Source: Kitasatospora aureofaciens (GTDB taxonomy: Bacteria > Actinomycetota > Actinomycetes > Streptomycetales > Streptomycetaceae). Taken from it: DNA of 64,000 nt. Below the pieces are notes generated by a model that did not search any database, was not told where the DNA came from, and saw only the letters and a list, made by a program, of their open reading frames with translations. Location of the stretch: the NCBI RefSeq assembly GCF_001188955.3, contig NZ_JPRF03000001.1, forward strand, positions 682,001 to 746,000. Reading direction: 5' to 3'. Position 1 is the stretch's first letter, and each line of letters begins with the position of its first letter. This document shows, piece after piece, positions 47,585 to 56,641 of the stretch. Made by a program: the position numbers and the translations under genes.

Positions 47585-49723
47585 TCACTCCGGCGCGGCG
47601 GCCGGCTGCGCCCGTGCTTCGATCACCAGCGCCCGGCCGGGGCGGTTGGCCAGGTACGGAGCGGCCAGGCCGACCTGGGCCAGGTACCGCCCGGTCAGGG
47701 CGGGTGCGGTCGTCCGCCGTGCCCAGGCGGGCCAGGTGTCCTCGGGGGAGGAGAGCTCGGGGCGCACGCGCAGGGTGTAGCGGGTCGCGGGCTCCAGGCC
47801 CGGCAGCCGTACGGGTGCCCCGTTCTCGGCGACGGAGGTGTCCAACTGGACGTAGGCGAAGACGGCGTGGGCCCGGTCCCGGGAGACGACGCCGTGGACC
47901 CAGGCGGCGGGGTCGGGGTGGTCGGTGCGGACGACGTCGCCGCCGTGAAGCAGCGGCCGCAGCTGCTTGTAGGCGCTGACCCAGGCGGTGAGCGCGGTCA
48001 GGTCGTCCTTCGACCAACCCGAGATGTCGGACTCGATGCCGGCATGGCCGAACAGCGCGGTGGCGCAGCGGAAGGCGAGTTCGGTGTCGCGGTGGCTGAT
48101 GTGGGCGGGGGCGGAGCCGACGTGGGAGCCGATCAGTTCGTAGGGCAGCAGCAGGCCGGTCCAACGTTGGATGGCCTGGCGTTCGATCGGGTCGATGTTG
48201 TCCGATCCCCAGATCCGGTCGGTGCGGTCGAGGATGCCGAGGTCGGCGCGGGCGCCGCCGGAGGAGCAGGACTCGATCTCCAGCTCGGGGTGGCGGGTGC
48301 GCAGTTCGTCCAGGAGCCGGTAGACCGCCGTGGTCTGCGCGTGCACGCCGGGTCGGCCGTCGTGGACGGCGTCGGCGAGGTCGCGGTTGTGGTCCCACTT
48401 GAGGTAGTCGATGCCCACTTCCCCGATCAGGGTGCCGATCCGCTCAAGCAGGTGGGCGTAGGCGTCGGGGTGCGCGACGTCCAGGACGTGCTGGCTGCGC
48501 TGCTCGAACGGGAGGCGTTCGGGGTCGGCCAGGAGCCAGTCGGGGTGGGCGCGGGCCAGGTCGGAGTCGGGGTTGACCATCTCGGGCTCGAACCAGAGAC
48601 CGAACTGCATGCCGAGCCCGTGGACGTGGTCGGCGAGCGGGCGGAGTCCGTCGGGCCACACCTCCTCGTCGACGTACCAGTCGCCGAGGCCGGCCCGGTC
48701 GTGGCGGCGGTGCCGGAACCAGCCGTCGTCCACGACGAACCGTTCCACCCCGACCGCGGCCGCGGTGCGTGCGAGGGCGTGCAACCGCTCGGGATCGTGG
48801 TCGAAGTAGACCGCCTCCCAGATGTTCAGGGTGACCGGCCGGGCGGTGGCCGGGTGCCGGGGCCGGGCCCGGAGCATCTCGTGGAAGCCGCGGCTGATTC
48901 CGTCCAGCCCCGTCCCGGAGGTCGCGAAGTACACCCACGGGGTCCGGTAGGACTCGCCGTCGGCCAGTCGGATCTCACCGGCGTCCAGGAGCTCGCCGCC
49001 ACCGAGGACGGTCGTTCCGTCGGCCAGCCGCTCCGCGTACTGGACGTGGTTGCCGCTCCAGGCGGAGTGCACGCCCCAGACCTGGCCGTGCCGGAAACCG
49101 AAGCCCGCGGCGCCGGCGAGCAGCAGTCCGGCGTCGAAGCCGGTGCGGCCCCGGCGGCTCTCCCGCGACCACACGCCTTGCCGCAGCGGGGCGCGCTGCG
49201 GGGAGCGTTCACGGGCCCAGCGGCCGGCGAAGTCCAGCAGTTCCACGGCGTGGGCAGGGACCGGCAGCACGCACGCCAGCCCGTCCAGGGTGTAGGTGCC
49301 CGCCGCCGTGTTGGTCAGGGCGTGGCGTAGCCGCACGACGCCCTGCTCCGTCATCTGCAGCTCGGTGTCCAGGGCGAGCCCCGCGCCACGGTCCAGGGCC
49401 CGCACGTGGACGGCGCCGCCGCAACCGTCCATGGCGCGCACGGCGACCGGTTCGGCGAGCTCGAAACGCGGGGGGCGGACCCGGCCGTCGCGGTGCCCGG
49501 TCAGGGCCGGACGCCCGAACCAGCCCTTCCCCTGGGAGGGCATCAGGCTTCCGGCCTGGTGGCGCGGGGTCCGGCCCATGGCATCGAGCACCTGTGCGGC
49601 GTCGTCGGCGCGGAGGCCGGGATCGACGCCCCAGTGCAGCACCCGGGGCAGGTCGGGTCCGGTGATGTCGAGCGCGAGGGCCGCGTCACCGGCCGACAGC
49701 ACGACGAGGTTCGACTCGGTCAT
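47585..49723 (-). CDS. GH36 alpha-galactosidase
   Basis: A 712-residue intracellular GH36 enzyme removing alpha-galactose from galactomannan fragments, raffinose-type sugars or similar. N-terminal beta-sandwich, then the barrel with VERFVVDDGWF, nucleophile Asp444 in YLKWDHNRDL and acid/base Asp508 in IWGSDNIDP; C-terminal beta domain complete. Family length is about 700-730. The ATG at 49723 has GAGGA 4-5 bases upstream. No signal peptide. A perfect 14-bp AGCGCT palindrome 110-123 bp upstream implies LacI-type repression. Confidence 0.93.
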   Translation of the reverse strand: MTESNLVVLSAGDAALALDITGPDLPRVLHWGVDPGLRADDAAQVLDAMGRTPRHQAGSLMPSQGKGWFGRPALTGHRDGRVRPPRFELAEPVAVRAMDGCGGAVHVRALDRGAGLALDTELQMTEQGVVRLRHALTNTAAGTYTLDGLACVLPVPAHAVELLDFAGRWARERSPQRAPLRQGVWSRESRRGRTGFDAGLLLAGAAGFGFRHGQVWGVHSAWSGNHVQYAERLADGTTVLGGGELLDAGEIRLADGESYRTPWVYFATSGTGLDGISRGFHEMLRARPRHPATARPVTLNIWEAVYFDHDPERLHALARTAAAVGVERFVVDDGWFRHRRHDRAGLGDWYVDEEVWPDGLRPLADHVHGLGMQFGLWFEPEMVNPDSDLARAHPDWLLADPERLPFEQRSQHVLDVAHPDAYAHLLERIGTLIGEVGIDYLKWDHNRDLADAVHDGRPGVHAQTTAVYRLLDELRTRHPELEIESCSSGGARADLGILDRTDRIWGSDNIDPIERQAIQRWTGLLLPYELIGSHVGSAPAHISHRDTELAFRCATALFGHAGIESDISGWSKDDLTALTAWVSAYKQLRPLLHGGDVVRTDHPDPAAWVHGVVSRDRAHAVFAYVQLDTSVAENGAPVRLPGLEPATRYTLRVRPELSSPEDTWPAWARRTTAPALTGRYLAQVGLAAPYLANRPGRALVIEARAQPAAAPE

Positions 49724-49832
49724 GTGGTCCTCGTTCAGGGGGTGATGCAGGTCAACGTGGCGGTCAACGAGCCTTCCCGGGCCCTGCCTTGCCGTGCCGG
49801 CCAGGGGGACGTCGCTTGGCATCCTATGCTTC

Positions 49833-49846
49833 TGTTAGCGCTAACA
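49833..49846. promoter_or_regulatory. LacI-type operator upstream of GH36 gene
   Basis: TGTTAGCGCTAACA is a perfect 14-bp palindrome, 110-123 bp before the GH36 start and 140 bp before the SnoaL-like gene. Confidence 0.7.
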
Positions 49847-49985
49847 AGACGGTTCCACGGCCGCGTCCTCAAACAGCCGGACCCGGAGCCGTGGCCGCCG
49901 CTGTACGCACCCTCGACAGCACATGGAGCACGAGGCTAGGCTCCCGCGCAGGACACTACTCAATTTGTTGACTATGGAGCCCGCC

Positions 49986-50387
49986 GTGCACCCCTTCCGC
50001 GCAGCCGTCGATGCCGGTGACCACGACGCCATCGAGGCCCTTCTGGCCGAGGACGTCGTCTTCACCAGCCCCGTCGCCTTCAAGCCGTACTCCGGCAAGG
50101 CCGTCACCGCCGCGATCCTGCGCGGTGCAGGTCGGGTCTTCGAGGACTTCCACTACGTCCGCGAGATCAACGGCGCCGACGGCCGCGACCACGCCTTCGT
50201 GTTCAAGGCCACCGTCGACGGCCGCGAGGTGCACGGCTGCGACTTCCTCCACTTCGACGAGGACGGCCTGATCGACGAGTTCACGGTGATGGTCCGCCCG
50301 CTCTCCGGCGCGCAGGCACTCGCCGCGGCGATGGGCGCGCAGTTCGAGCGGATCACCGCCGAGGCGCGGGGCGCGGCCGGAGCGTGA
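49986..50387 (+). CDS. SnoaL-like / NTF2-fold protein
   Basis: 133 residues with the NTF2-like pattern of short actinomycete proteins (ALLAEDVVFTSPVAFKPYSG, then FVFKATVDGREVHGCDFLHF). Role unknown; such folds serve as small hydrolases, isomerases or binding proteins. GTG 49986 is preferred (GGAG 6 bases upstream); in-frame ATGs at 49974 and 49923 are alternatives. Its stop overlaps the start of the SGNH hydrolase gene (GTGA), so the pair is coupled. Confidence 0.75.
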   Translation: MHPFRAAVDAGDHDAIEALLAEDVVFTSPVAFKPYSGKAVTAAILRGAGRVFEDFHYVREINGADGRDHAFVFKATVDGREVHGCDFLHFDEDGLIDEFTVMVRPLSGAQALAAAMGAQFERITAEARGAAGA

Positions 50388-51178
50388 GCGCGACGACGGG
50401 CTACCGCCGCTACGTCGCGGTCGGCGACAGCCAGACCGAAGGCCTGGGCGACGGTGACGGGACGGCCGGCTGGCGTGGCTGGGCGGACCGACTGGCCGAG
50501 ACGATCTCCGAGCGGGAACCCGGCCTGCTCTACGCCAACCTCGCCGTCCGCGGCCGGCTCGCCGCCCAGGTGCGGGCCGAACAGCTCGCTCCCGCCCTCG
50601 CGTTGCGGCCGGACCTGGTCACCGTGGTCGCCGGGATGAACGACCTGATGCGGCCGGGGTTCGACGCGGGCGCGGTCGTGGCGGAACTGGACGCGATGTT
50701 CGCCGCCTTCACGGCCACCGGGGCGCGGGTGCTCACCTTCACCTTCCCCGACATCGGCCGGATCGCGCCGTTGGCCCGCGGACTGCGACCCCGGGTCCTG
50801 GACCTCAACGCACGCATCCGGGCCGCGGCCGACCACCGCGGCGTCGTGGTCGTCGACTTCTTCCCGCACCGGGTGACGACCGATCCGCGCATGTGGAGCG
50901 CGGACCGGCTGCACGCCAGCCCGCTCGGCCACGCCGGGATCGCCGCAGCGGCGGCCCACGCGCTCGCGCTGCCGGGAAGCGACGACGGGTGGGCGGAGCC
51001 GCTGCCGCCGCTCCCGGTGGCGGGGACCCGGCAGCGGGCCGCCGAGGAGGCCGCCTGGATCGGCACCTTCCTCGGACCGTGGCTGCTGCGCCGTCTGCGC
51101 GGCCGCTCCTCCGGCGACGGGCGGGTCGCGAAGCGCCCCGAACTGCGGCCCGTCGAGGCTTCCCGCCAGGTGCAGTGA
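50384..51178 (+). CDS. SGNH/GDSL hydrolase
   Basis: 264 residues. Block I VAVGDSQTEGLGD (Ser near 16), block III GMNDL (Asn near 87) and block V RLHASPLGHAGIA (His near 180) define the SGNH esterase/lipase fold. No signal peptide, so probably cytoplasmic. A C-terminal extension of ~70 residues with an amphipathic Arg-rich segment follows. Coupled to the SnoaL-like gene upstream and convergent with the PadR gene. Substrate unknown. Confidence 0.85.
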   Translation: MSATTGYRRYVAVGDSQTEGLGDGDGTAGWRGWADRLAETISEREPGLLYANLAVRGRLAAQVRAEQLAPALALRPDLVTVVAGMNDLMRPGFDAGAVVAELDAMFAAFTATGARVLTFTFPDIGRIAPLARGLRPRVLDLNARIRAAADHRGVVVVDFFPHRVTTDPRMWSADRLHASPLGHAGIAAAAAHALALPGSDDGWAEPLPPLPVAGTRQRAAEEAAWIGTFLGPWLLRRLRGRSSGDGRVAKRPELRPVEASRQVQ

Positions 51179-51180
51179 CC

Positions 51181-51208
51181 GGCCGGCCCGTCGACCGTCA
51201 GGCCGGCC
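51181..51208. terminator. Possible bidirectional terminator between SGNH and PadR genes
   Basis: GGCCGGCC at 51181-51188 is repeated (and self-complementary) at 51201-51208 around the PadR stop codon. It can form an 8-bp stem. Moderate evidence. Confidence 0.4.
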
Positions 51209-51779
51209 CCTGTGCGGGGGCCGGCGTGGCGGCACGCCGCTCCAGGACCGCGAGCGCCCGCTCGCACCAGCGCCGGTTCTCGTGCTCGAACGACAGGCCG
51301 CGCATCAGCGTCAGATACGGCCCGATCCGTTCGGCCGTGGCGAGGTACTCGTCCTCGAAACGCCCGTCCAGCAGCCGCGCCCGCAGGCGCTCGTAGCGGT
51401 CGATCTTGGCCTGCGCCCACGTCAGTCGTTCCAGCAGCGCCGTACGCACGGCGTCCGGGTCGCCCGCGTCCACGGCCTGCACCTGGACGAGGAGTTCGTC
51501 CCGGATCGCGGACGGCCGTGGCGGCGTGGCCGTGAACGAGCGCAGCGCGGCGCGGCCCGCCCCGGTGAGCGAGAACAGCCGCTTGTTCGGCCGCCGCTCC
51601 TGTTCGACGACCCGAGCGCTGATCAGCCCCTCGGCCTCCATCCGGTCCAGCTCCCGGTAGAGCTGTTGCGGTGTGGCCATCCAGAAGTTCGCCACCGACG
51701 CGTCGAACGCCTTCGCCAGGTCGTAGCCGGACGCCTCGCCCTCCAACAGGGTCGACATGATCGCGTTGCGCAGTGCCAT
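51198..51779 (-). CDS. PadR-family transcriptional regulator
   Basis: 193 residues: PadR winged helix (SGYDLAKAFDASVANFWMAT, then QLYRELDRMEAEGLI) and a C-terminal helical dimerisation region (Vir_act_alpha_C type). PadR proteins usually repress their own and adjacent genes. It is convergent with the SnoaL/SGNH pair and upstream of the polyamine transporter operon on the other strand. Confidence 0.88.
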   Translation of the reverse strand: MALRNAIMSTLLEGEASGYDLAKAFDASVANFWMATPQQLYRELDRMEAEGLISARVVEQERRPNKRLFSLTGAGRAALRSFTATPPRPSAIRDELLVQVQAVDAGDPDAVRTALLERLTWAQAKIDRYERLRARLLDGRFEDEYLATAERIGPYLTLMRGLSFEHENRRWCERALAVLERRAATPAPAQGPA

Positions 51780-51943
51780 GCCGCCAGCCTAGCGAGCAGC
51801 GCTTCCCGTCGGCCAGTGTTGCGGTTAATCAATAAGTTGCATAGGTGCCGGCAGGGGCAGGCCACCTCGCGCCTCCCGCTGCGGCGGGAGCGGACCGGAC
51901 CAGGACCTTCGCCCCGATAGCGGGCGAATCCCCGAGGTTTACC

Positions 51944-51986
51944 GATCTTTCAAGGAACGGATCTTCTCCTAGTGTTCCGAAAGATC
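51944..51986. promoter_or_regulatory. Large inverted repeat upstream of potA
   Basis: GATCTTTC-AA-GGAAC (51944-51958) is inverted as GTTCC-GAAAGATC (51974-51986), separated by 15 bases; only the AA is unmatched. It lies 58 bases before the potA start and could be an RNA hairpin in the leader or a repressor site. Confidence 0.55.
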
Positions 51987-52043
51987 CGACCGGGACGGCC
52001 GATCCGTCCGTCCCGCCGACACCGAGCAGAGGGGCCACCGGAG

Positions 52044-53108
52044 TTGAAGAGCGACGACAGCCCGCCCCACCCGGACCGGCCCGCCGGCGCCGTCCGGCTC
52101 GAAGGGCTGGCGAAGTCCTTCGACGGCCGGGTCCGTGCGGTCGACGGGGTGGACCTGGAGATCGGCGAGGGCGAGTTCTTCGCGATGCTCGGGCCGTCCG
52201 GTTCCGGGAAGACCACGGTGTTGCGCATGATCGCGGGCTTCGAGCGGCCGACGGCCGGCCGGGTGCTGCTGGGCGGAGTCGATGTCACCGCGCTCCCGCC
52301 GTTCGACCGCGACGTCAACACGGTGTTCCAGGACTACGCGCTGTTCCCGCACATGACCATCGAACAGAACGTCGGCTACGGCCTGATGGTCCGCCGGGTG
52401 CCGAAGGCGGAACGGGCGGAGCGGGTGCGTGCGGCGCTCGCCATGGTCCGCCTGGAGGGCTTCGAGCGGCGCCGGCCGGCCCAGCTCTCCGGCGGCCAGC
52501 GCCAGCGGGTGGCCCTGGCCCGGGCGCTGGTGAACCGGCCCAAGGTGCTGCTGCTGGACGAGCCGCTCGGCGCGCTCGACCTGAAGTTGCGGCACGAGAT
52601 GCAGGCGGAGCTGAAGCGGATCCAGCGCGAGGTCGGGATCACCTTCGTGTTCGTCACCCACGACCAGGACGAGGCGCTGACGATGAGCGACCGGGTGGCG
52701 GTGTTCAACGCGGGGCGGATCGAGCAGGTCGGCTCGCCCGCCGAGGTGTACGAGCACCCGGCCACCGCCTTCGTCGCCGGTTTCGTCGGCACCTCCAACC
52801 TGCTGGACGGCGCGGCGGCCGAACAGGTCGTGGGCGAGACCGGGCTGTTCAGCGTCCGGCCGGAGAAGATCCGGATAGCGCACCCGGACGATCCCGCCGG
52901 GCCCGACGAACTGTCGGCCACCGGGCGGGTCGCCGAGGTCGTCTACGCGGGCGGCCACACCCGGTTCCTGGTGGACCTGGAGGCCGGCGGACGGCTGACC
53001 GCCGTCCGGCAGAACCTCGACGAGGGCTCGGCCGACGTCCTGCGCCACCGTGGCACGGACGTCGTGCTGGCCTGGCAGCGCAAGCACACCGTCCGCGTCG
53101 GCCCGTAG
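52044..53108 (+). CDS. potA: Polyamine-type ABC transporter ATP-binding protein
   Basis: About 354 residues. Walker A LGPSGSGKTTVLR (about 58), Q-loop VFQDYALFPHM, signature QLSGGQRQRVALARAL, Walker B VLLLDEPLGALD and H-loop VTHDQDEAL are all intact; a C-terminal TOBE domain (about 270-354) marks the PotA/spermidine-putrescine class. TTG at 52044 is used because GAGGGG lies 9 bases upstream and the longer GTG reading (51972) would start inside the inverted repeat. First of four genes potA-potD-potB-potC. Confidence 0.88.
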   Translation: MKSDDSPPHPDRPAGAVRLEGLAKSFDGRVRAVDGVDLEIGEGEFFAMLGPSGSGKTTVLRMIAGFERPTAGRVLLGGVDVTALPPFDRDVNTVFQDYALFPHMTIEQNVGYGLMVRRVPKAERAERVRAALAMVRLEGFERRRPAQLSGGQRQRVALARALVNRPKVLLLDEPLGALDLKLRHEMQAELKRIQREVGITFVFVTHDQDEALTMSDRVAVFNAGRIEQVGSPAEVYEHPATAFVAGFVGTSNLLDGAAAEQVVGETGLFSVRPEKIRIAHPDDPAGPDELSATGRVAEVVYAGGHTRFLVDLEAGGRLTAVRQNLDEGSADVLRHRGTDVVLAWQRKHTVRVGP

Positions 53109-53126
53109 CCCCCGACAACCCTCACC

Positions 53127-53158
53127 CCCGAAGACCCGAAGACCCGAAGACCCGAAGA
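53127..53158 (+). repeat. Octamer tandem repeat in the potA-potD gap
   Basis: CCCGAAGA is repeated four times without interruption between the potA stop (53108) and the potD ATG (53173). Slipped-strand change in copy number would alter spacing between the two genes. Confidence 0.85.
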
Positions 53159-53172
53159 TCGGAACACCTCGC

Positions 53173-54375
53173 ATGCGCATCTCCCGGATCGCCCGCACCG
53201 CGGCCGCCGCCACCGCCGCCGCCCTGCTCGCCGCAGGGTGCGGCAGCGGCGGCACGGCCGGATCGACCAGCGGACACGGTGGCCTGAACCCGCCGAAACT
53301 GCCGATGCTCCAGTCCCTCGGCCCCGGCGAGGGCCAGGTGAACCTGGTCGCCTGGGCCGGCTACGCCGAGGACGGCTCGGACGACAAGTCCGTCGACTGG
53401 GTCCACCCCTTCGAGCAGCAGACCGGCTGCAAGGTCAACACGAAGATCGCCGGCACCTCGGACGAGATGGTCTCGCTGATGAAGACCGGCCAGTACGACG
53501 CCGTCTCGGCCTCCGGCGACGCGACCCTGCGGCTGATCGCGGCCGGCGACGTCGCCCCCGTCAACACCGCCCTGGTCCAGAACTACGCCGACGTCTTCGA
53601 CGGCCTGAAGAACCAGCCGTGGAACTCGGTGAACGGCCAGATGTACGGCATCCCGCACGGCCGCGGCGCCAACCTGCTGATGTACCGCACCGACAAGGTC
53701 ACTCCCGCCCCGGACTCCTGGAGCGTGGTCTTCGACGGCGCCTCGCCCTACAGCGGCCACGTCACCGCCTACGACTCCCCGATCTACATCGCCGATGCCG
53801 CGCTGTACCTGATGAGGACCAGGCCGGAGCTGGGCATCAAGAATCCCTACGCCCTGGACCAGGACCAACTCAAGGCCGCCGTCGACCTGTTGAAGACCCA
53901 GCACAAGGCGATCGGCGAGTACTGGAGTGACTTCCAGAAGTCGGAGAACTCCTTCAAGACCGGTGACACCGTGGTCGGCACCACCTGGCAGGTGATCGCC
54001 AACATGGCGCAGACCGACCACGCGCCGGTCAAGGCGGTGCTGCCGAAGGAGGGCGCCACCGGCTGGTCGGACACCTGGATGGTGTCGGCGAAGGCCGCGC
54101 ACCCCAACTGCGCCTACCAGTGGATGAACTGGATCGTCTCACCGACCGCCAACGCCCAGGTCGCCCAGTGGTTCGGCGAGGCCCCGGCCAACGCCAAGGC
54201 CTGCGACCGGACCACGGACAAGGACTTCTGCAACACCTTCCACGCCGCCGACGAGGCCTACTGGAAGGACGTCCACTACTGGACCACCCCGGTCAAGAGC
54301 TGCCTGGACGGCCGTACGGTGGCCTGCACCGACTACGCCGCCTGGACGGCGGCCTGGACCGAGATCAAGGGCTGA
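53173..54375 (+). CDS. potD: Polyamine-type substrate-binding lipoprotein
   Basis: A 400-residue binding protein of the spermidine/putrescine (PotD/PotF) class. Signal peptide with lipobox LLAAGCGSG (Cys about 23). The mature part contains LVAWAGYAEDG, QYDAVSASGDATLRLI and GATGWSDTWMV, typical of the family. The actual ligand cannot be told from sequence. The ATG at 53173 has only a weak GGAA site, so translation may depend on coupling with potA. Its stop overlaps the potB start (TGATG). Confidence 0.88.
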   Translation: MRISRIARTAAAATAAALLAAGCGSGGTAGSTSGHGGLNPPKLPMLQSLGPGEGQVNLVAWAGYAEDGSDDKSVDWVHPFEQQTGCKVNTKIAGTSDEMVSLMKTGQYDAVSASGDATLRLIAAGDVAPVNTALVQNYADVFDGLKNQPWNSVNGQMYGIPHGRGANLLMYRTDKVTPAPDSWSVVFDGASPYSGHVTAYDSPIYIADAALYLMRTRPELGIKNPYALDQDQLKAAVDLLKTQHKAIGEYWSDFQKSENSFKTGDTVVGTTWQVIANMAQTDHAPVKAVLPKEGATGWSDTWMVSAKAAHPNCAYQWMNWIVSPTANAQVAQWFGEAPANAKACDRTTDKDFCNTFHAADEAYWKDVHYWTTPVKSCLDGRTVACTDYAAWTAAWTEIKG

Positions 54376-55259
54376 TGGCCCCGCCCCCCACGGCCGCCCG
54401 GCCGCTGCGCCGGGCGGCCTCCGTCCTGCACCGGCGGGCCGGACTGCGGCTGGCGCTGCTGCTGTCGGCGCCGATGGCCTGGCTGGTGCTCGCCTACCTG
54501 GGCTCGCTCGCCGTCCTGCTGCTGTCCGCCTTCTGGGCCGTCGACGACTTCACCTACGACGTCGAACGGGTCTGGAACACGGCCAACTTCTCCACCGTCC
54601 TCACCGAGCCGGTCTACCGGGCCATCGCCCTGCGCACACTGGGCATCGCCGTCGCGGTCACCGTGATCGACGCCGTGGTGGCGTTCCCGATGGCCTTCTA
54701 CATGGCCCGGGTCGCCCGGCCGCGCACCCGCAAGCTGCTGGTGGTCGCGGTGCTGACCCCGCTGTGGGCCAGCTACCTGGTGAAAGCCTACGCCTGGCGG
54801 GTCATCTTCAGTCAGGGCGGCGTACTCGACTGGCTGGTCGGCCCGTTGGGGCTCTCCAGCCCCGGGTACGGCACCACGGCGGTGATCGTGGTCCTCGCCT
54901 ACCTGTGGCTGCCGTACATGATCCTGCCGGTCTACTCGGGGCTGGAGAACCTGCCGGCCAACCTGCTCGACGCCTCGGCCGACCTGGGCGCCTCCGCCGG
55001 ACGGACCTTCCGCTCGGTGGTCCTCCCGCAGGTGCTGCCCTCGGTGTTCGCCGGGTCGGTGTTCACCTTCTCGCTCAGCCTGGGCGACTACGTCACCGTG
55101 CGGATCGTCGGCGGGAAGACCCAGGTGCTGGGCACCGCCATCGCCGACAACGTGACGCTCAACCTGCCGCTGGCCGCCGCACTGTCCTGCGTACCGGTGG
55201 TGCTGATCGTCGGCTACCTGCTCGCCGTGCGCCGCACCGGTGCCCTGGAATCCCTGTAG
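54375..55259 (+). CDS. potB: Polyamine-type ABC transporter permease
   Basis: A 294-residue PotB-type permease with about six membrane helices; EAA loop LDASADLGASAGRTFRSVVLP. It overlaps the potD stop by one base. Works with PotC, PotA and PotD. Confidence 0.88.
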   Translation: MAPPPTAARPLRRAASVLHRRAGLRLALLLSAPMAWLVLAYLGSLAVLLLSAFWAVDDFTYDVERVWNTANFSTVLTEPVYRAIALRTLGIAVAVTVIDAVVAFPMAFYMARVARPRTRKLLVVAVLTPLWASYLVKAYAWRVIFSQGGVLDWLVGPLGLSSPGYGTTAVIVVLAYLWLPYMILPVYSGLENLPANLLDASADLGASAGRTFRSVVLPQVLPSVFAGSVFTFSLSLGDYVTVRIVGGKTQVLGTAIADNVTLNLPLAAALSCVPVVLIVGYLLAVRRTGALESL

Positions 55260-55271
55260 GGGGCGAACCTC

Positions 55272-56084
55272 GTGATCCTCTCCCGCCGCACCCGGATCGC
55301 GCTGCGCGCGGCCATGGTCGCGGGCCTCGCCGTGGTCTACCTGCCGCTGCTGCTGGTCCTGCTCAACTCGCTGAACCGGGACCGCTCCTTCGCCTGGCCG
55401 CCGGCCGGGCTCACCACCCAGTGGTGGGTACGGGCCTGGCAGTCCGAGGGCGCGCGCAGCGCCGTCCTCACCTCGCTGCAGGCCGGCGCGGGGGCCACCC
55501 TGGTGGCCCTGGTCCTGGGCACCATGACCGCTTTCGCCGTCCAGCGCCACCGGTTCTTCGGGCGGCAGACGGTGTCGTTCCTGGTGATTCTGCCGATCGC
55601 GCTGCCCGGCATCGTCACCGGCATCGCGCTGAACGCCGCGTTCCGGACCGTCCTCGGCCCCGCGGGCATCGGCTTCGGTCTGCTCACCGTGGTCATCGGC
55701 CACGCCACGTTCTGCATCGTGGTGGTCTTCAACAACGTCGTCGCCAGGCTGCGCCGGACGTTCCCCTCGGCCGAGGAGGCCTCGGCGGACCTCGGGGCCC
55801 ATACCTTCCAGACCTTCCGGTACGTCACCTTCCCGGCCGTCCGGTCGGCGTTGCTGGCAGGCGGTCTGCTGGCCTTCGCACTGTCCTTCGACGAGATCGT
55901 GGTGACGACCTTCACGGCCGGCCCGGGCGTCCAGACCCTGCCGGTCTGGATCTATGCCAACCTGGCGCGGCCCAACCAGGCCCCGGTGGTCAACGTGGTG
56001 GCCGCGGTGCTGGTGCTGCTCTCCGTCGTCCCGGTGTACCTGGCCCAGCGGCTCTCCGCGGACAGCCCCGGCGGGCGGCTGTAG
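55272..56084 (+). CDS. potC: Polyamine-type ABC transporter permease
   Basis: A 270-residue PotC-type permease with about six membrane helices; EAA loop EEASADLGAHTFQTFRYVTFP and the typical FDEIVVTTFTAGPGVQTLPV. The GTG at 55272 has AGGGGG 8 bases upstream. Last gene of the operon, followed immediately by two strong hairpins. Confidence 0.88.
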   Translation: MILSRRTRIALRAAMVAGLAVVYLPLLLVLLNSLNRDRSFAWPPAGLTTQWWVRAWQSEGARSAVLTSLQAGAGATLVALVLGTMTAFAVQRHRFFGRQTVSFLVILPIALPGIVTGIALNAAFRTVLGPAGIGFGLLTVVIGHATFCIVVVFNNVVARLRRTFPSAEEASADLGAHTFQTFRYVTFPAVRSALLAGGLLAFALSFDEIVVTTFTAGPGVQTLPVWIYANLARPNQAPVVNVVAAVLVLLSVVPVYLAQRLSADSPGGRL

Positions 56085-56108
56085 CGCAGGGCAGCGGCAG
56101 GCCCTGCG
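56085..56108 (+). terminator. First terminator hairpin after potC
   Basis: CGCAGGGC (56085-56092) pairs perfectly with GCCCTGCG (56101-56108). It starts directly after the stop codon. Confidence 0.75.
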
Positions 56109-56140
56109 GAACGGGACCCGCTGCCACCCGGTCCCGTTCC
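56108..56140 (+). terminator. Second terminator hairpin after potC
   Basis: GGAACGGGACC (56108-56118) pairs perfectly with GGTCCCGTTCC (56130-56140), sharing one base with the first hairpin. Confidence 0.75.
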
Positions 56141-56641
56141 GTCCGGTCCCGGTCCTCGGCGCCGCGCGCCCGACCCCGGGCCGCGCCCCCCGTCGGTGAG
56201 CCGCCGCCCGGCCTTCCGGAACTCTCTCCACGAGGCCCGCGCCAACGGCTCCGCGCCGCCCGGGTCGTGGTCGAACCGACCGTCCCCCACCCATGAGGAA
56301 ATGTTGAAACTGCGACGTTTCACTGAATGTGAAAACAGTCTCCTGACAGCTATTCAGTGAATGCGGAGCCCTTCGGAGTGACCTCGGATCAGGTTTTTCA
56401 CCTGCCCGGATGCCGTTCTTAATGTTTCCTTACCCCTGGCCGTTGACCTGCGTTCATCAACTCTGCTTTCCTTCAGCCCAGCAGGCAGCCCCCACCGAAA
56501 GACAGTCAATTCCGGTTGCCCGGAAGAAACGACCGGATTTGGCGTTCGGGCGGATTCCGCCGTCTGCTCCTTCCCCACAAAGGGATCGTTCGCGGCCCCC
56601 AGCCGTACGGGCGATCGGTACGAGAGAGGCACCCCCACCTG
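56141..56641. other. Upstream region of the secreted HExxH protein gene
   Basis: 501 bp without a gene. After GC-rich DNA to about 56290, a clearly A/T-richer tract (56290-56520) contains two inverted repeats and probably the promoter. The last 120 bp are an untranslated leader or an N-terminal extension without signal character. Confidence 0.45.
56306..56359. promoter_or_regulatory. Inverted repeats upstream of the HExxH protein gene
   Basis: GAAAC (56306-56310) faces GTTTC (56317-56321) across 6 bases, and CACTGAAT (56321-56328) is inverted as ATTCAGTG (56352-56359). They could be operators or a leader hairpin about 285-335 bp before the start. Confidence 0.4.

Noticed and set aside
47387..49330. 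A 647-codon + strand frame opposite the GH36 gene
   Set aside because: Low-complexity antisense reading; the GH36 gene on the other strand is complete with catalytic residues.
51972..52043. GTG at 51972 as the potA start
   Set aside because: It would begin inside the large inverted repeat with no ribosome site; the TTG at 52044 has GAGGGG at normal distance.
53127..53158. Tandem repeat considered as a CRISPR array
   Set aside because: Unit of 8 bp with no spacers and no cas genes.
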